A DNA stretch of 9,406 nt from DQTL01 sp964396505 (GCA_964396505.1 CAYNFJ010000084.1:1-9406), one strand, 5' to 3'; numbered from the stretch's first letter, positions 1-5,642 are shown. The notes: generated by a model not told the origin, from the sequence alone. Program-made: numbers and translations.

Positions 1-39
1 GTTTCGCATTGGAAACAATGATATTTGTTTTACTTTTAT

Positions 40-79
40 AGAAAACCGGCCTGAATCTTTATTTTCAAACCGGTTTTCC
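40..79. repeat. Hairpin repeat unit, copy 1 (terminator-like)
   Basis: The arms GAAAACCGG (41-49) and CCGGTTTTC (70-78) pair perfectly over 9 bp around a 20-nt loop. The 40-nt unit matches 721-760 at 39 of 40 positions (T52 versus A733). Weaker identity continues to about 95, where both copies carry a TTCTnTTTTT tract. A-run, GC stem and T-run make it resemble a factor-independent terminator on the + strand, possibly ending a gene that lies left of the window. Confidence 0.6.
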
Positions 80-262
80 CAAATGTTCTGTTTTTCCTGT
101 TTTCGACACTTATTCAACCCTGCAATCATAACACATTGATAATTAGCTATTTTTAATTTCACAAGCTTGATTTTGGGTGACCCGGAGTTGATTATTATGG
201 TATTTTTAGCACCATTTATAAAGTAAAATAGAACCATGTAAGACTAAATGGTATAAATAAAA

Positions 263-314
263 TACTTTTTAAAAAGTAATACCGAACGAATCGGCATTAG
301 ATTAATAATCTAAT
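263..314. repeat. Cluster of perfect palindromes
   Basis: TACTTTTTAAAAAGTA (263-278) is a perfect 16-bp palindrome, enclosed by GGTAT (250-254) and ATACC (279-283), which pair with each other. Just downstream, ATTAGATTA (296-304) and TAATCTAAT (306-314) form a perfect 9-bp inverted repeat around a single base. A third palindrome (CTAAATTTTG, one base, CAAAATTTAG) lies at 383-403. Such symmetry suits dimeric DNA-binding proteins or cruciform/hairpin formation. No neighbouring gene start makes these obvious operators. Confidence 0.5.
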
Positions 315-515
315 AAACATAACGTATCATATATTTTACTTTTTTCCATCGCCGAAAAAAGTAAGAAAAAAGTCTAGGCTTACTAAATTTTGCCAAAATT
401 TAGATATGCCCTTCAAAATCCGTGTTCAATTGAAACGGTGGTATAAATTCAATACGAATTTAAAAAGCGTGGGCAATGCCTAAACGGCGAGCCGGAGCAG
501 AGGCAGTGAATTTTT

Positions 516-596
516 TTTGAAATTAATAAATCAAAAAAAGTGCTTGCATTAATCTGCTTGAGGCAGATGTCTCTTTTTTTAGATTTATTTTTCAAA
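516..596. repeat. Long imperfect hairpin
   Basis: A left arm at 516-540 pairs with a right arm at 573-596 with only small bulges. Within the loop a second, perfect stem (ATCTGC 552-557 with GCAGAT 563-568, loop TTGAG) is nested. The result is a stem-loop of about 80 nt if either strand is transcribed. It may be the core of an interspersed repeat or of a structured RNA; no promoter of the TAnnTTTG type was found immediately next to it. Confidence 0.5.
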
Positions 597-720
597 AAAA
601 AGAGCGCGAGGAAGCATGGTTTAGGCTTGATTTTTTTATTTATTTTTTATCAAGAAAAAATAAAAAAGTAATTAGTGAGCTATACTTTTTAACTATGGGT
701 GACCCAGGTTCGAAGACAGG

Positions 721-760
721 AGAAAACCGGCCAGAATCTTTATTTTCAAACCGGTTTTCC
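721..760. terminator. Hairpin repeat unit, copy 2; candidate terminator of the beta-barrel gene
   Basis: GAAAACCGG (722-730) and CCGGTTTTC (751-759) form the same 9-bp stem as at 40-79. It sits 23 bases beyond the stop codon of the minus-strand gene at 783-1418, where a terminator is expected. The T-run is part of the stem on both strands, so it could work in either direction. The minus-strand tail beyond the stem (TCCTG) is poor in T, which lowers confidence that it acts as a strong terminator. Confidence 0.5.
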
Positions 761-782
761 TACTTATTCTATTTTTAATCTT

Positions 783-1418
783 TTAAAGAGAAAGGCTGAT
801 ACTCAATGGAATCATAATATGATGGATATATGAGTCTTTATACACTTCATTTATCCCCAATTCGCCCCGTAAACTAAGCGCTACTTTTTCATTTACTTTA
901 ATCCCTAAACCGGCAAAAGCTCTTAAATCGGATTTTTGAGGTGCGACATCTCCGGAATAATTCAACAAGAAAGAAGGTGTGGCGCCTACACCAAAGTATA
1001 ATCCTTTGTACAAATAGACATTGTAGGATAGTGAAATATCCAAATAGGAATATTGCTCATCTATTTTCATATAAGTGAAATTAGGAATATAGGGCGTTCC
1101 GGTATTGATTTTAAATTCTTTGTATATTTTGGTGGGAGTATAGTTGGTTTCAAACAAAGTAAAACCAAAACCGTCTTCATATTTTACAAACCCACCGAGT
1201 TTAAAATTGAGTTTAAAATCGGCTAATTGCGGTTTTCCCTTCACTACATCATCTCCAGATAAAATAGCATTGACATTGTCATTGAGTTCCAATTCGGGAA
1301 GAATGGCAGAATTCAACTGAACACCGCCGGTTATTCCGTATGATATACCTTTGTCTTGAGCTAAAGCGGTTTGTGTTGTTACAAAAACAAGTAAGAGTAA
1401 TACAATATGTTTCATCAT
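783..1418 (-). CDS. Small outer-membrane beta-barrel protein
   Basis: A 211-residue exported protein. Residues 1-20 are a typical Sec signal peptide (short basic start, a run of Leu/Val, then TALA before Q21), so cleavage after Ala20 is likely. The mature part has alternating short hydrophobic and polar stretches rich in Gly, Tyr and Phe (for example YGITGGVQ, KLGGFVKYEDGFGFT, LYFGVGATPSFLLNY, AFAGLGIKV) and ends in a hydrophobic strand (MIPLSISLSL). This fits an eight-to-ten-strand outer-membrane barrel of the kind common in Bacteroidota. No catalytic motif is visible, so its ligand or role is unknown. Two adjacent Met codons (1418 and 1415) make the exact start uncertain by one residue. A TACTTTTG box lies 17 bases upstream. 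It is divergent from the acetyltransferase gene. Confidence 0.82.
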   Translation of the reverse strand: MMKHIVLLLLVFVTTQTALAQDKGISYGITGGVQLNSAILPELELNDNVNAILSGDDVVKGKPQLADFKLNFKLGGFVKYEDGFGFTLFETNYTPTKIYKEFKINTGTPYIPNFTYMKIDEQYSYLDISLSYNVYLYKGLYFGVGATPSFLLNYSGDVAPQKSDLRAFAGLGIKVNEKVALSLRGELGINEVYKDSYIHHIMIPLSISLSL

Positions 1419-1435
1419 ATATTATTTTATGTGAA

Positions 1436-1443
1436 CAAAAGTA
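1436..1443 (-). promoter_or_regulatory. -7 promoter box for the beta-barrel gene
   Basis: The minus strand reads TACTTTTG, a full match to the Bacteroidota TAnnTTTG -7 consensus, placed 17 bases before the ATG. I do not see a TTG at the usual 17-23 nt spacing upstream. Confidence 0.5.
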
Positions 1444-1495
1444 ACTATTATACCTTATTATAGTGTAACTTCTTTTACAGTTCTAATTTGTTGTT

Positions 1496-1503
1496 TACTT
1501 TTG
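1496..1503 (+). promoter_or_regulatory. -7 promoter box for elaA
   Basis: TACTTTTG matches TAnnTTTG and lies 20 bases before the ATG of the acetyltransferase. It is the same octamer as the divergent box at 1436-1443. An imperfect palindrome (ACTAT 1444-1448 with ATAGT 1460-1464) lies between the two boxes and could be an operator. The -33 region is weak. Confidence 0.5.
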
Positions 1504-1523
1504 ATGCATAGAAAACAGCTATT

Positions 1524-1964
1524 ATGGTTTGGAAATTAAAGTCTTATTCGGCACTCACTAAAGAAGAATTATACAGTTTATTACGCTTACGGGCAACAGT
1601 TTTTGTCGTAGAACAAGACTGTCCTTACCAAGATTTGGATAATAAAGATCAAAAGGCACAACATTTATTGGGGATAGATGCCGGTGAAGTTGTGGCATAC
1701 CTACGTATTTTTAAAGCAGGTGATTATTTTCAAGAAATATCAATCGGCAGGGTGGTTGTCAAACCGGATTATCGTGCTACAGGATTAGGTCATGAGTTGA
1801 TGAATCAAGCCATTGATTTTATAGAGAAAAACTTTAAAGACAAATCCATACGTATCAGTGCACAAACCTATTTAAAAAAGTTTTATGAAAGCCACGGTTT
1901 TAAACAAGTTGGCTTGGGGTATCTGGAAGATGGGTTGCCTCATATCGGAATGTTGAGGAAATAG
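1524..1964 (+). CDS. elaA: GNAT-family N-acetyltransferase, ElaA type
   Basis: A 146-residue single-domain GNAT protein that should transfer an acetyl group from acetyl-CoA to an amine; the physiological acceptor of ElaA proteins is not established. The ElaA hallmarks are present in order: LLRLRATVFVVEQDCPYQDLD (residues 19-39, the family's N-terminal signature), SIGRVVVKPDYR (73-84), the acetyl-CoA pyrophosphate-binding loop R84-A-T-G-L-G89, ISAQTYLKKFYESHGF (111-126), and the terminal YLEDGLPHIGM (133-143). The length is normal for the family. The protein is cytosolic, with no signal or membrane segment. The stop is one base from the stop of the convergent exonuclease gene, so no room exists for a separate terminator between them. 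Confidence 0.93.
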   Translation: MVWKLKSYSALTKEELYSLLRLRATVFVVEQDCPYQDLDNKDQKAQHLLGIDAGEVVAYLRIFKAGDYFQEISIGRVVVKPDYRATGLGHELMNQAIDFIEKNFKDKSIRISAQTYLKKFYESHGFKQVGLGYLEDGLPHIGMLRK

Positions 1965-1965
1965 C

Positions 1966-2691
1966 CTATTCCGCTTTTACAACAATAATATCTTTATCCG
2001 ATAAAATGGGTTTATTTTTATACCGCAGTAGTACTTGTGCTACGGCTACCGTATCTCTTTCGCAGTATTTTACAATCCGTTCCAAATCATTTTCCCGATA
2101 ATATACTTCGGCTACTTGACTCCCATCTATATCTTCTTTGGGAGAAGGAATGTCTAAAATTTGAGTGAGTAATTGTAACGAAGTATAATGTTTATAATCC
2201 CCAAATTTCCAAAGTTCCAATGTGTCTAAATGAGGTACTTCCCAGGGTTTCTTTCCAAAAAGATTGAGTTTTTCTGGCAAATCTATCCGGTTGATAATCA
2301 TACGTCTGGCAATGTAGGGAAAATCAAATTCTTTACCGTTATGAGCGCAGAGTAGATGTTCTTTTGTATTAAAATGGGTGTCTAGAAGTTTTTTAAAATC
2401 TTGTAACAATTGTTTTTCATCGCCTGAAAAAGAAGTCACTCTAAATTTTTGTTGCTCTTGTTCCATCGTAAAAAAACCAACAGAGATACAGATTATTTTA
2501 CCAAATTCTGCCCAAATCCCGGCGTGATTATAAAAATCTGATGGACTTATATCATCCTCTTTACGTTGGTAGGCTGTTTTTTTGGTAAAAAGGGTTTGTT
2601 TTAATTCAGATAAGTTGTCAAAATCGGCAGTTTCCGGAACAGTTTCAATATCTAAAAACAATATTTTTTGAAAATTAATGGTATCAAGCAT
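1966..2691 (-). CDS. PolB-like predicted 3'-5' exonuclease (DEDDy fold)
   Basis: A predicted DNA exonuclease related to the proofreading domain of family B polymerases (the DNA_pol_B_exo2/COG3298 group), probably acting in repair. Using the ATG at 2691 (241 aa), Exo I is FLDIET with D14 and E16; Exo II is HNGKEFDFPY (117-126) with D123; Exo III is YCERD with Y209 and D213. These are the four acidic metal ligands plus Tyr of a DEDDy exonuclease, so it looks active. The reading frame extends to a TTG at 2709, but a TATCTTTG promoter box covers 2707-2714, so transcription should begin after that codon. I therefore prefer the ATG. No polymerase domain is attached. It is a single-gene unit converging with elaA. 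Confidence 0.9.
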   Translation of the reverse strand: MLDTINFQKILFLDIETVPETADFDNLSELKQTLFTKKTAYQRKEDDISPSDFYNHAGIWAEFGKIICISVGFFTMEQEQQKFRVTSFSGDEKQLLQDFKKLLDTHFNTKEHLLCAHNGKEFDFPYIARRMIINRIDLPEKLNLFGKKPWEVPHLDTLELWKFGDYKHYTSLQLLTQILDIPSPKEDIDGSQVAEVYYRENDLERIVKYCERDTVAVAQVLLRYKNKPILSDKDIIVVKAE

Positions 2692-2706
2692 CTTTTTATT
2701 TTTCAA

Positions 2707-2714
2707 CAAAGATA
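2707..2714 (-). promoter_or_regulatory. -7 promoter box for the exonuclease gene
   Basis: The minus strand reads TATCTTTG, matching TAnnTTTG, 15 bases before the ATG at 2691. It directly follows the T-run of the terminator of the upstream gene, so termination and initiation signals share this A/T tract. It also overlaps the alternative TTG start at 2709, arguing against that start. Confidence 0.55.
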
Positions 2715-2751
2715 AAAAAAAACACGCTTACCTTTTGTAAGCGTGTTTTTT
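2714..2751 (-). terminator. Strong intrinsic terminator of the T9SS protein gene
   Basis: CACGCTTAC (2723-2731) pairs perfectly with GTAAGCGTG (2737-2745) around a 5-nt loop, and flanking A6/T6 runs extend the stem to 15 bp. On the minus strand the stem is followed by nine T residues. It sits 37 bases past the stop of the gene at 2789-4429. The T6 on the other side means it could also stop plus-strand readthrough. Confidence 0.9.
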
Positions 2752-2788
2752 GTGTTGATAAAATACGTGTAATTTATCTATATAAACC

Positions 2789-4429
2789 TTATTCAATTAC
2801 CAATTTACGGGTAGCTAAACGTCCGGCTTCTTCCACACGAATAATATAAATACCACTATTCAATGAAGAAATATTCACGTGAGTTCCTGAAATAGTGGTA
2901 GCAAATACTTGTTTTCCCAAGACATTGAATATTTGAATGTTTTTATCCAAATTGTCCTGAGTAGTAATGTTGATAATACCGTTATTTACAGGATTTGGAA
3001 ATAATTCAAAACCAATGATGCTTTGTTGACTTAAACCTAATAAATCACTCGTTTGATTTCTAGGAGTAATAAAATATTCATTTCCGGATCTTTCACCGAT
3101 AATACCAATCATAGTCACATTGCCGGTAGGAATTACAGATCCAATATAATCGGCATCATAGAAAGAAGTTCTCATATTGTAAGTATCAGTAGCACCGTTT
3201 AAAGCATATACTGTTCCGGTAGCAAAAGTAGCCGTACCATCAGCATCTGCAAAGGTAACGTTGCCATCTATTTGAACCAATTCTGATTCATAATCTTCGC
3301 TATTTGCTAATAAATTGGAAATAGAAACCACTTGAGGAGTAACGACGTTACCGGTAGAATTAACACCCGGATCAGCACTGGGAACCAATTGCATATTTCC
3401 ATTGTATTCTCCTAATTTACCTCTTAAATTAATAACTCCGTCTCCTTCGTTATAACTAGTTGTTATTACACCGGCAACATCATCAACCACAATACCTCCT
3501 GTAGCATCTTGTACCCATTTTTGATTTCTGTAACTCTGTGCATAGGTTCCAATTACTTCTCCGGTTACCCTGTAATAGGCTCCGATAGTTCCGGCTCTAA
3601 GCTCTCCTAAATTGGCTACATCGGTATAAGAAGCTATGGTAAAACTAACGGTTTGATTCACAGCAGGATTCAAAGGTTGATGGTTGTCATCGACCAATTC
3701 CATATAAACGGTATGAGTACCCGGAGCTAATCCGGTTAATGAGATGGGATCGGTATCGTATTTCATGACCACACTACCGGAATCTATGGTATAATGGATA
3801 TGTCCATCACCATTTCCTGCAGTAGCTACCGTAAAGTTTTGAACTACAAAAGTAACATCTAATGACGTGGTTTCAGGATTGAACTCTTGACCATCTGTCG
3901 GAGAAGTAATTGTTAGTGAAGGGGAGGCAGCACCTGCATAAGCTGTCCAAGTAATATCATCTACAATAATTTGTTTACTGGTAACATCAACCAATTGAAT
4001 AATGACATCACCTCCAATATTAATACCGGTTACTGAAAAAACATGTTCATCAAAATCATCAAAAGCTGTGGAAACCCCTTGAGAAACACCATTGATAAAA
4101 AGTTCTACTTGACGATTACCTCCTCCGGTAAAACCTTTATATAATTTCACAGAAAAATCACCAATACCCCCGGAAATAGTACTGGAAGTAACACTACTAT
4201 TACTAGATGAACGTCTTAACATCAATGCCGGTAAAGCAATACCTGAACCATTTGCATCTCCATTAGCATCACGTGATTGAACATAAGTCCAAGTAATACC
4301 ATTATTTCCTACAAATGACCCATCACTATAACTACTTGTAGCATTGGAATTTGTAAAATCTTCTGTTCCTTGTCCAAAAGAAAAAGAGCTTACCAATAAA
4401 GCAAGCATTAAAAAGTAAATTTTTTTCAT
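2789..4429 (-). CDS. Secreted T9SS protein with OB-fold-like module
   Basis: A 546-residue secreted protein. Residues 1-19 are a signal peptide (MKKIYFLMLALLVSSFSFG, then Q20). About 20-165 is a beta-rich jelly-roll-like region ending in IIVDDITW. 170-265 is an Ig/Fn-like segment (SLTITSPTDGQEFNP start, APGTHTVYMELVDDNHQPL). About 266-350 looks like an OB-fold module (YYRVTGEVIGTY, WVQDATGGIVVDD, GDGVINLRGKLGEYNGNMQL), the type often found beside extracellular nucleases in Flavobacteriia. About 475-546 is a type A Por/T9SS sorting domain (FELFPNPVNNGIINI, IQIFNVLGKQV, LNSGIYIIRVEE, TRKLVIE), which directs export through the type IX system and surface anchoring or release. I see no catalytic domain, so binding or adhesion is more likely than hydrolysis. 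A TATATTTG box lies upstream and a strong terminator downstream. Confidence 0.88.
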   Translation of the reverse strand: MKKIYFLMLALLVSSFSFGQGTEDFTNSNATSSYSDGSFVGNNGITWTYVQSRDANGDANGSGIALPALMLRRSSSNSSVTSSTISGGIGDFSVKLYKGFTGGGNRQVELFINGVSQGVSTAFDDFDEHVFSVTGINIGGDVIIQLVDVTSKQIIVDDITWTAYAGAASPSLTITSPTDGQEFNPETTSLDVTFVVQNFTVATAGNGDGHIHYTIDSGSVVMKYDTDPISLTGLAPGTHTVYMELVDDNHQPLNPAVNQTVSFTIASYTDVANLGELRAGTIGAYYRVTGEVIGTYAQSYRNQKWVQDATGGIVVDDVAGVITTSYNEGDGVINLRGKLGEYNGNMQLVPSADPGVNSTGNVVTPQVVSISNLLANSEDYESELVQIDGNVTFADADGTATFATGTVYALNGATDTYNMRTSFYDADYIGSVIPTGNVTMIGIIGERSGNEYFITPRNQTSDLLGLSQQSIIGFELFPNPVNNGIINITTQDNLDKNIQIFNVLGKQVFATTISGTHVNISSLNSGIYIIRVEEAGRLATRKLVIE

Positions 4430-4462
4430 AATTGTATGTTTAAATTAAAATTTTTGAGTGTA

Positions 4463-4470
4463 CAAATATA
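4463..4470 (-). promoter_or_regulatory. -7 promoter box for the T9SS protein gene
   Basis: The minus strand reads TATATTTG, a full TAnnTTTG match, 33 bases before the ATG at 4429. The short palindrome ACAGATGTCTGT (4489-4500) covers the -33 position and could be a regulator site. Confidence 0.55.
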
Positions 4471-4530
4471 AGTAATAATGTAATAAAAACAGATGTCTGT
4501 CAATTATTTAACACATTGTTCATATTGAAT

Positions 4531-4556
4531 AAAAAAAAACAGACCCTTACAGTCTG
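4531..4556 (-). terminator. Intrinsic terminator of the lipoprotein gene
   Basis: On the minus strand CAGAC (4556-4552) pairs with GTCTG (4544-4540) around a 7-nt loop and is followed by nine T residues (4539-4531). The stem is only 5 bp but the T-run is long, and it lies 45 bases past the stop codon at 4602. Confidence 0.7.
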
Positions 4557-4601
4557 CTTTGGTGTAGGATATAGTATTTCAATAACGATAAATTATCCTA
4601 T

Positions 4602-5075
4602 TTATATCCTTTTATCTTCAATAATGGCTTTATCCGGAAAACGCTCTTGTAAAAATCGCATTCGTATGGAGTCCATTTGTCGCATCATTTGTTGAATTCT
4701 CTTACCATCGGATTCAATCCAATTATCAAAGAAAAAGCGCTGATCAAAAAAATTTTTATTGAATAAGGAGTCGGGGTTTTCAAATGCTGAAAAATCAAAT
4801 TGTTCCGGTGAAAAACCGGATTTTCCCATATACCTTTTGTAAGATTTTATCAAGCTGTCTAAATTTTGATTTTTTGGAAATTCTTTTATATTTGAGGATG
4901 ACCAAACATAGATAGAATCATATTTTACCAAATTCCCGTTTTCATCATATTCCCGGTGCACCTGCCATTTTCCTTTGGGCTCTTCTTGTTTTTGTGCCAT
5001 TGTTTTATCTTTATCTTGCGCTTGGCAAGCGGTAACACCTATTAGAAACAAAACCAATAATCCAATACGTTTCAT
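4602..5075 (-). CDS. Predicted lipoprotein of unknown function behind hsp20
   Basis: A 157-residue protein I do not recognise. Residues 1-16 form a lipoprotein signal peptide with lipobox V14-T-A-C17, so Cys17 should be lipidated. The following Q-A-Q-D-K-D-K is charged, and in Bacteroidota Lys/Asp/Glu-rich residues after the lipid Cys can direct lipoproteins to the cell surface; surface location is therefore an inference. KGKWQVHREYDENGNLVKYDSIYVW (35-59) resembles a single MORN/YwqK-like beta hairpin. 93-118 is unusually rich in Phe and Asn, and 126-145 is a charged helix with several Met. It follows hsp20 by 89 bases on the same strand, and the 16 nt before its start codon region are identical to those before hsp20, so coordinated expression is plausible. 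Confidence 0.8.
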   Translation of the reverse strand: MKRIGLLVLFLIGVTACQAQDKDKTMAQKQEEPKGKWQVHREYDENGNLVKYDSIYVWSSSNIKEFPKNQNLDSLIKSYKRYMGKSGFSPEQFDFSAFENPDSLFNKNFFDQRFFFDNWIESDGKRIQQMMRQMDSIRMRFLQERFPDKAIIEDKRI

Positions 5076-5083
5076 ACCATCTC

Positions 5084-5099
5084 ATTTTTAAGTTAAACA
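5084..5099 (-). promoter_or_regulatory. Shared 16-nt upstream element, lipoprotein copy
   Basis: The minus strand reads TGTTTAACTTAAAAAT, identical to 5609-5624, ending 8 bases before the ATG at 5075. A TTTG (5117-5114) lies 18 nt upstream of the TAACTTAA core, so it may be a non-standard -7 region; alternatively it is an A-rich translation-initiation element. Confidence 0.4.
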
Positions 5100-5116
5100 A
5101 TTATATTAGTAACCAA

Positions 5117-5152
5117 AGAAGCGAGACATACGTGCCTCGCTTCTATTTTTTT
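5117..5152. terminator. Hairpin between hsp20 and the lipoprotein gene
   Basis: AGAAGCGAG (5117-5125) and CTCGCTTCT (5136-5144) form a perfect 9-bp stem with a 10-nt loop, 12 bases past the hsp20 gene's last base when counted from 5152. The clear T-run (5146-5152) is on the plus strand, opposite to the direction of the flanking genes; on the minus strand only TTT follows. It may be a leaky terminator or an mRNA-stabilising hairpin that lets some hsp20 transcripts continue into the lipoprotein gene. Confidence 0.55.
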
Positions 5153-5164
5153 GGAATCTTCTAA

Positions 5165-5599
5165 TTAAGAAATTTTGATAGATTTAGGAAGCAACTTTGC
5201 TTCTTCTTTTTTAGGGATTATTACCTCTAGAACGCCATCTTTGTATTTGGCTTTAATGTCTTCGCGGTTAGCCGCTTCCGGTAATACAAAACTTCGTTCA
5301 AAAGATTCATAACTAAACTCTTTACGGGTGTAGTTTTCATCTTTATTTTCTTCGACGTTTTCAGCACTTTTTTCAGAAGATATCGTAATGATATTTCTTT
5401 CTAAGTGAATGTCAAAATCACTTTTTTTCATTCCGGCAGCCGCCATTTCAATAACATATTCTTCCGGAGTTTCTTTAATGTTTACTGCGGGTACTGATAA
5501 TCCGGCTTGTGCGACTGTGGGTTTTTTGAAAAAATCACTTTCAAATAAATCTTCCCATAAGCTGGGAACTAATCCGTTGTTGTGTTTTACAAGTGTCAT
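5165..5599 (-). CDS. hsp20: Hsp20 small heat-shock protein (alpha-crystallin family)
   Basis: A 144-residue ATP-independent holdase chaperone that binds unfolding proteins in the cytosol and forms oligomers. Residues 1-35 are the variable N-terminal arm. The alpha-crystallin domain spans about 36-130 and starts at VPAVNIKETPEEYVIEM. It includes the AAGMKKSDFDIHLERNIITIS strand pair (53-74), SYESFERSFVLPE (96-108) and the family motif DGVLEVIIPK (121-130), with the G-V-L core. The C-terminal extension ends KSIKIS, containing the I-x-I motif (I141, I143) that docks into neighbouring subunits. Length is typical. The start ATG is preceded at 9 nt by the same 16-mer seen before the lipoprotein gene. 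No inverted repeat of the CIRCE type is seen upstream. Confidence 0.95.
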   Translation of the reverse strand: MTLVKHNNGLVPSLWEDLFESDFFKKPTVAQAGLSVPAVNIKETPEEYVIEMAAAGMKKSDFDIHLERNIITISSEKSAENVEENKDENYTRKEFSYESFERSFVLPEAANREDIKAKYKDGVLEVIIPKKEEAKLLPKSIKIS

Positions 5600-5608
5600 T
5601 TTTATAAG

Positions 5609-5624
5609 ATTTTTAAGTTAAACA
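5609..5624 (-). promoter_or_regulatory. Shared 16-nt upstream element, hsp20 copy
   Basis: TGTTTAACTTAAAAAT on the minus strand, 9 bases before the hsp20 ATG and identical to the element at 5084-5099. A TTTG at 5643-5640 lies 19 nt before the TAACTTAA core. If this is the promoter, the -7 box differs from the housekeeping TAnnTTTG in its last two bases, and the leader would be only a few nucleotides long. Confidence 0.4.
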
Positions 5625-5642
5625 TTCTTTTTTACTTCACAA

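Larger units (their letters stand above)
1..782. other. Long gene-poor, palindrome-rich intergenic region
   Basis: No convincing gene is visible on either strand over this stretch. It holds two near-identical hairpin units (40-79 and 721-760), two copies of the 9-mer GGGTGACCC (175-183 and 697-705), several short perfect palindromes (263-278, 296-314, 383-403), a long imperfect hairpin (516-596) and very A/T-rich homopolymer runs. Reading frames of 14 to 61 codons exist, but none has a good start together with promoter context. The base pattern (structure-rich, flanked by duplicated hairpins) is unlike the compact spacers elsewhere in the window. It could be an eroded insertion, an interspersed repeat, or the template of a structured RNA; the sequence alone does not decide. 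Confidence 0.7.

Noticed and set aside
2..142. Frame open from the left edge, could be the end of an upstream gene
   Set aside because: It runs through the 40-nt hairpin repeat and has Cys/Phe-rich, unrecognisable content; the matching frame at the second repeat copy ends quickly, so it is probably chance.
695..778. 27-codon plus-strand frame over the second hairpin copy
   Set aside because: Mostly made of the hairpin repeat itself; terminator-like structure is the simpler explanation.
1..782. Possible CRISPR array or phage attachment site
   Set aside because: There are only two copies of the 40-mer, 681 bases apart, without regular spacers, and no integrase, cas gene or tRNA fragment is present.
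5409..5621. Plus-strand open frame of 70 codons
   Set aside because: It lies almost entirely antisense to hsp20, whose protein is clearly conserved; no promoter or family match.
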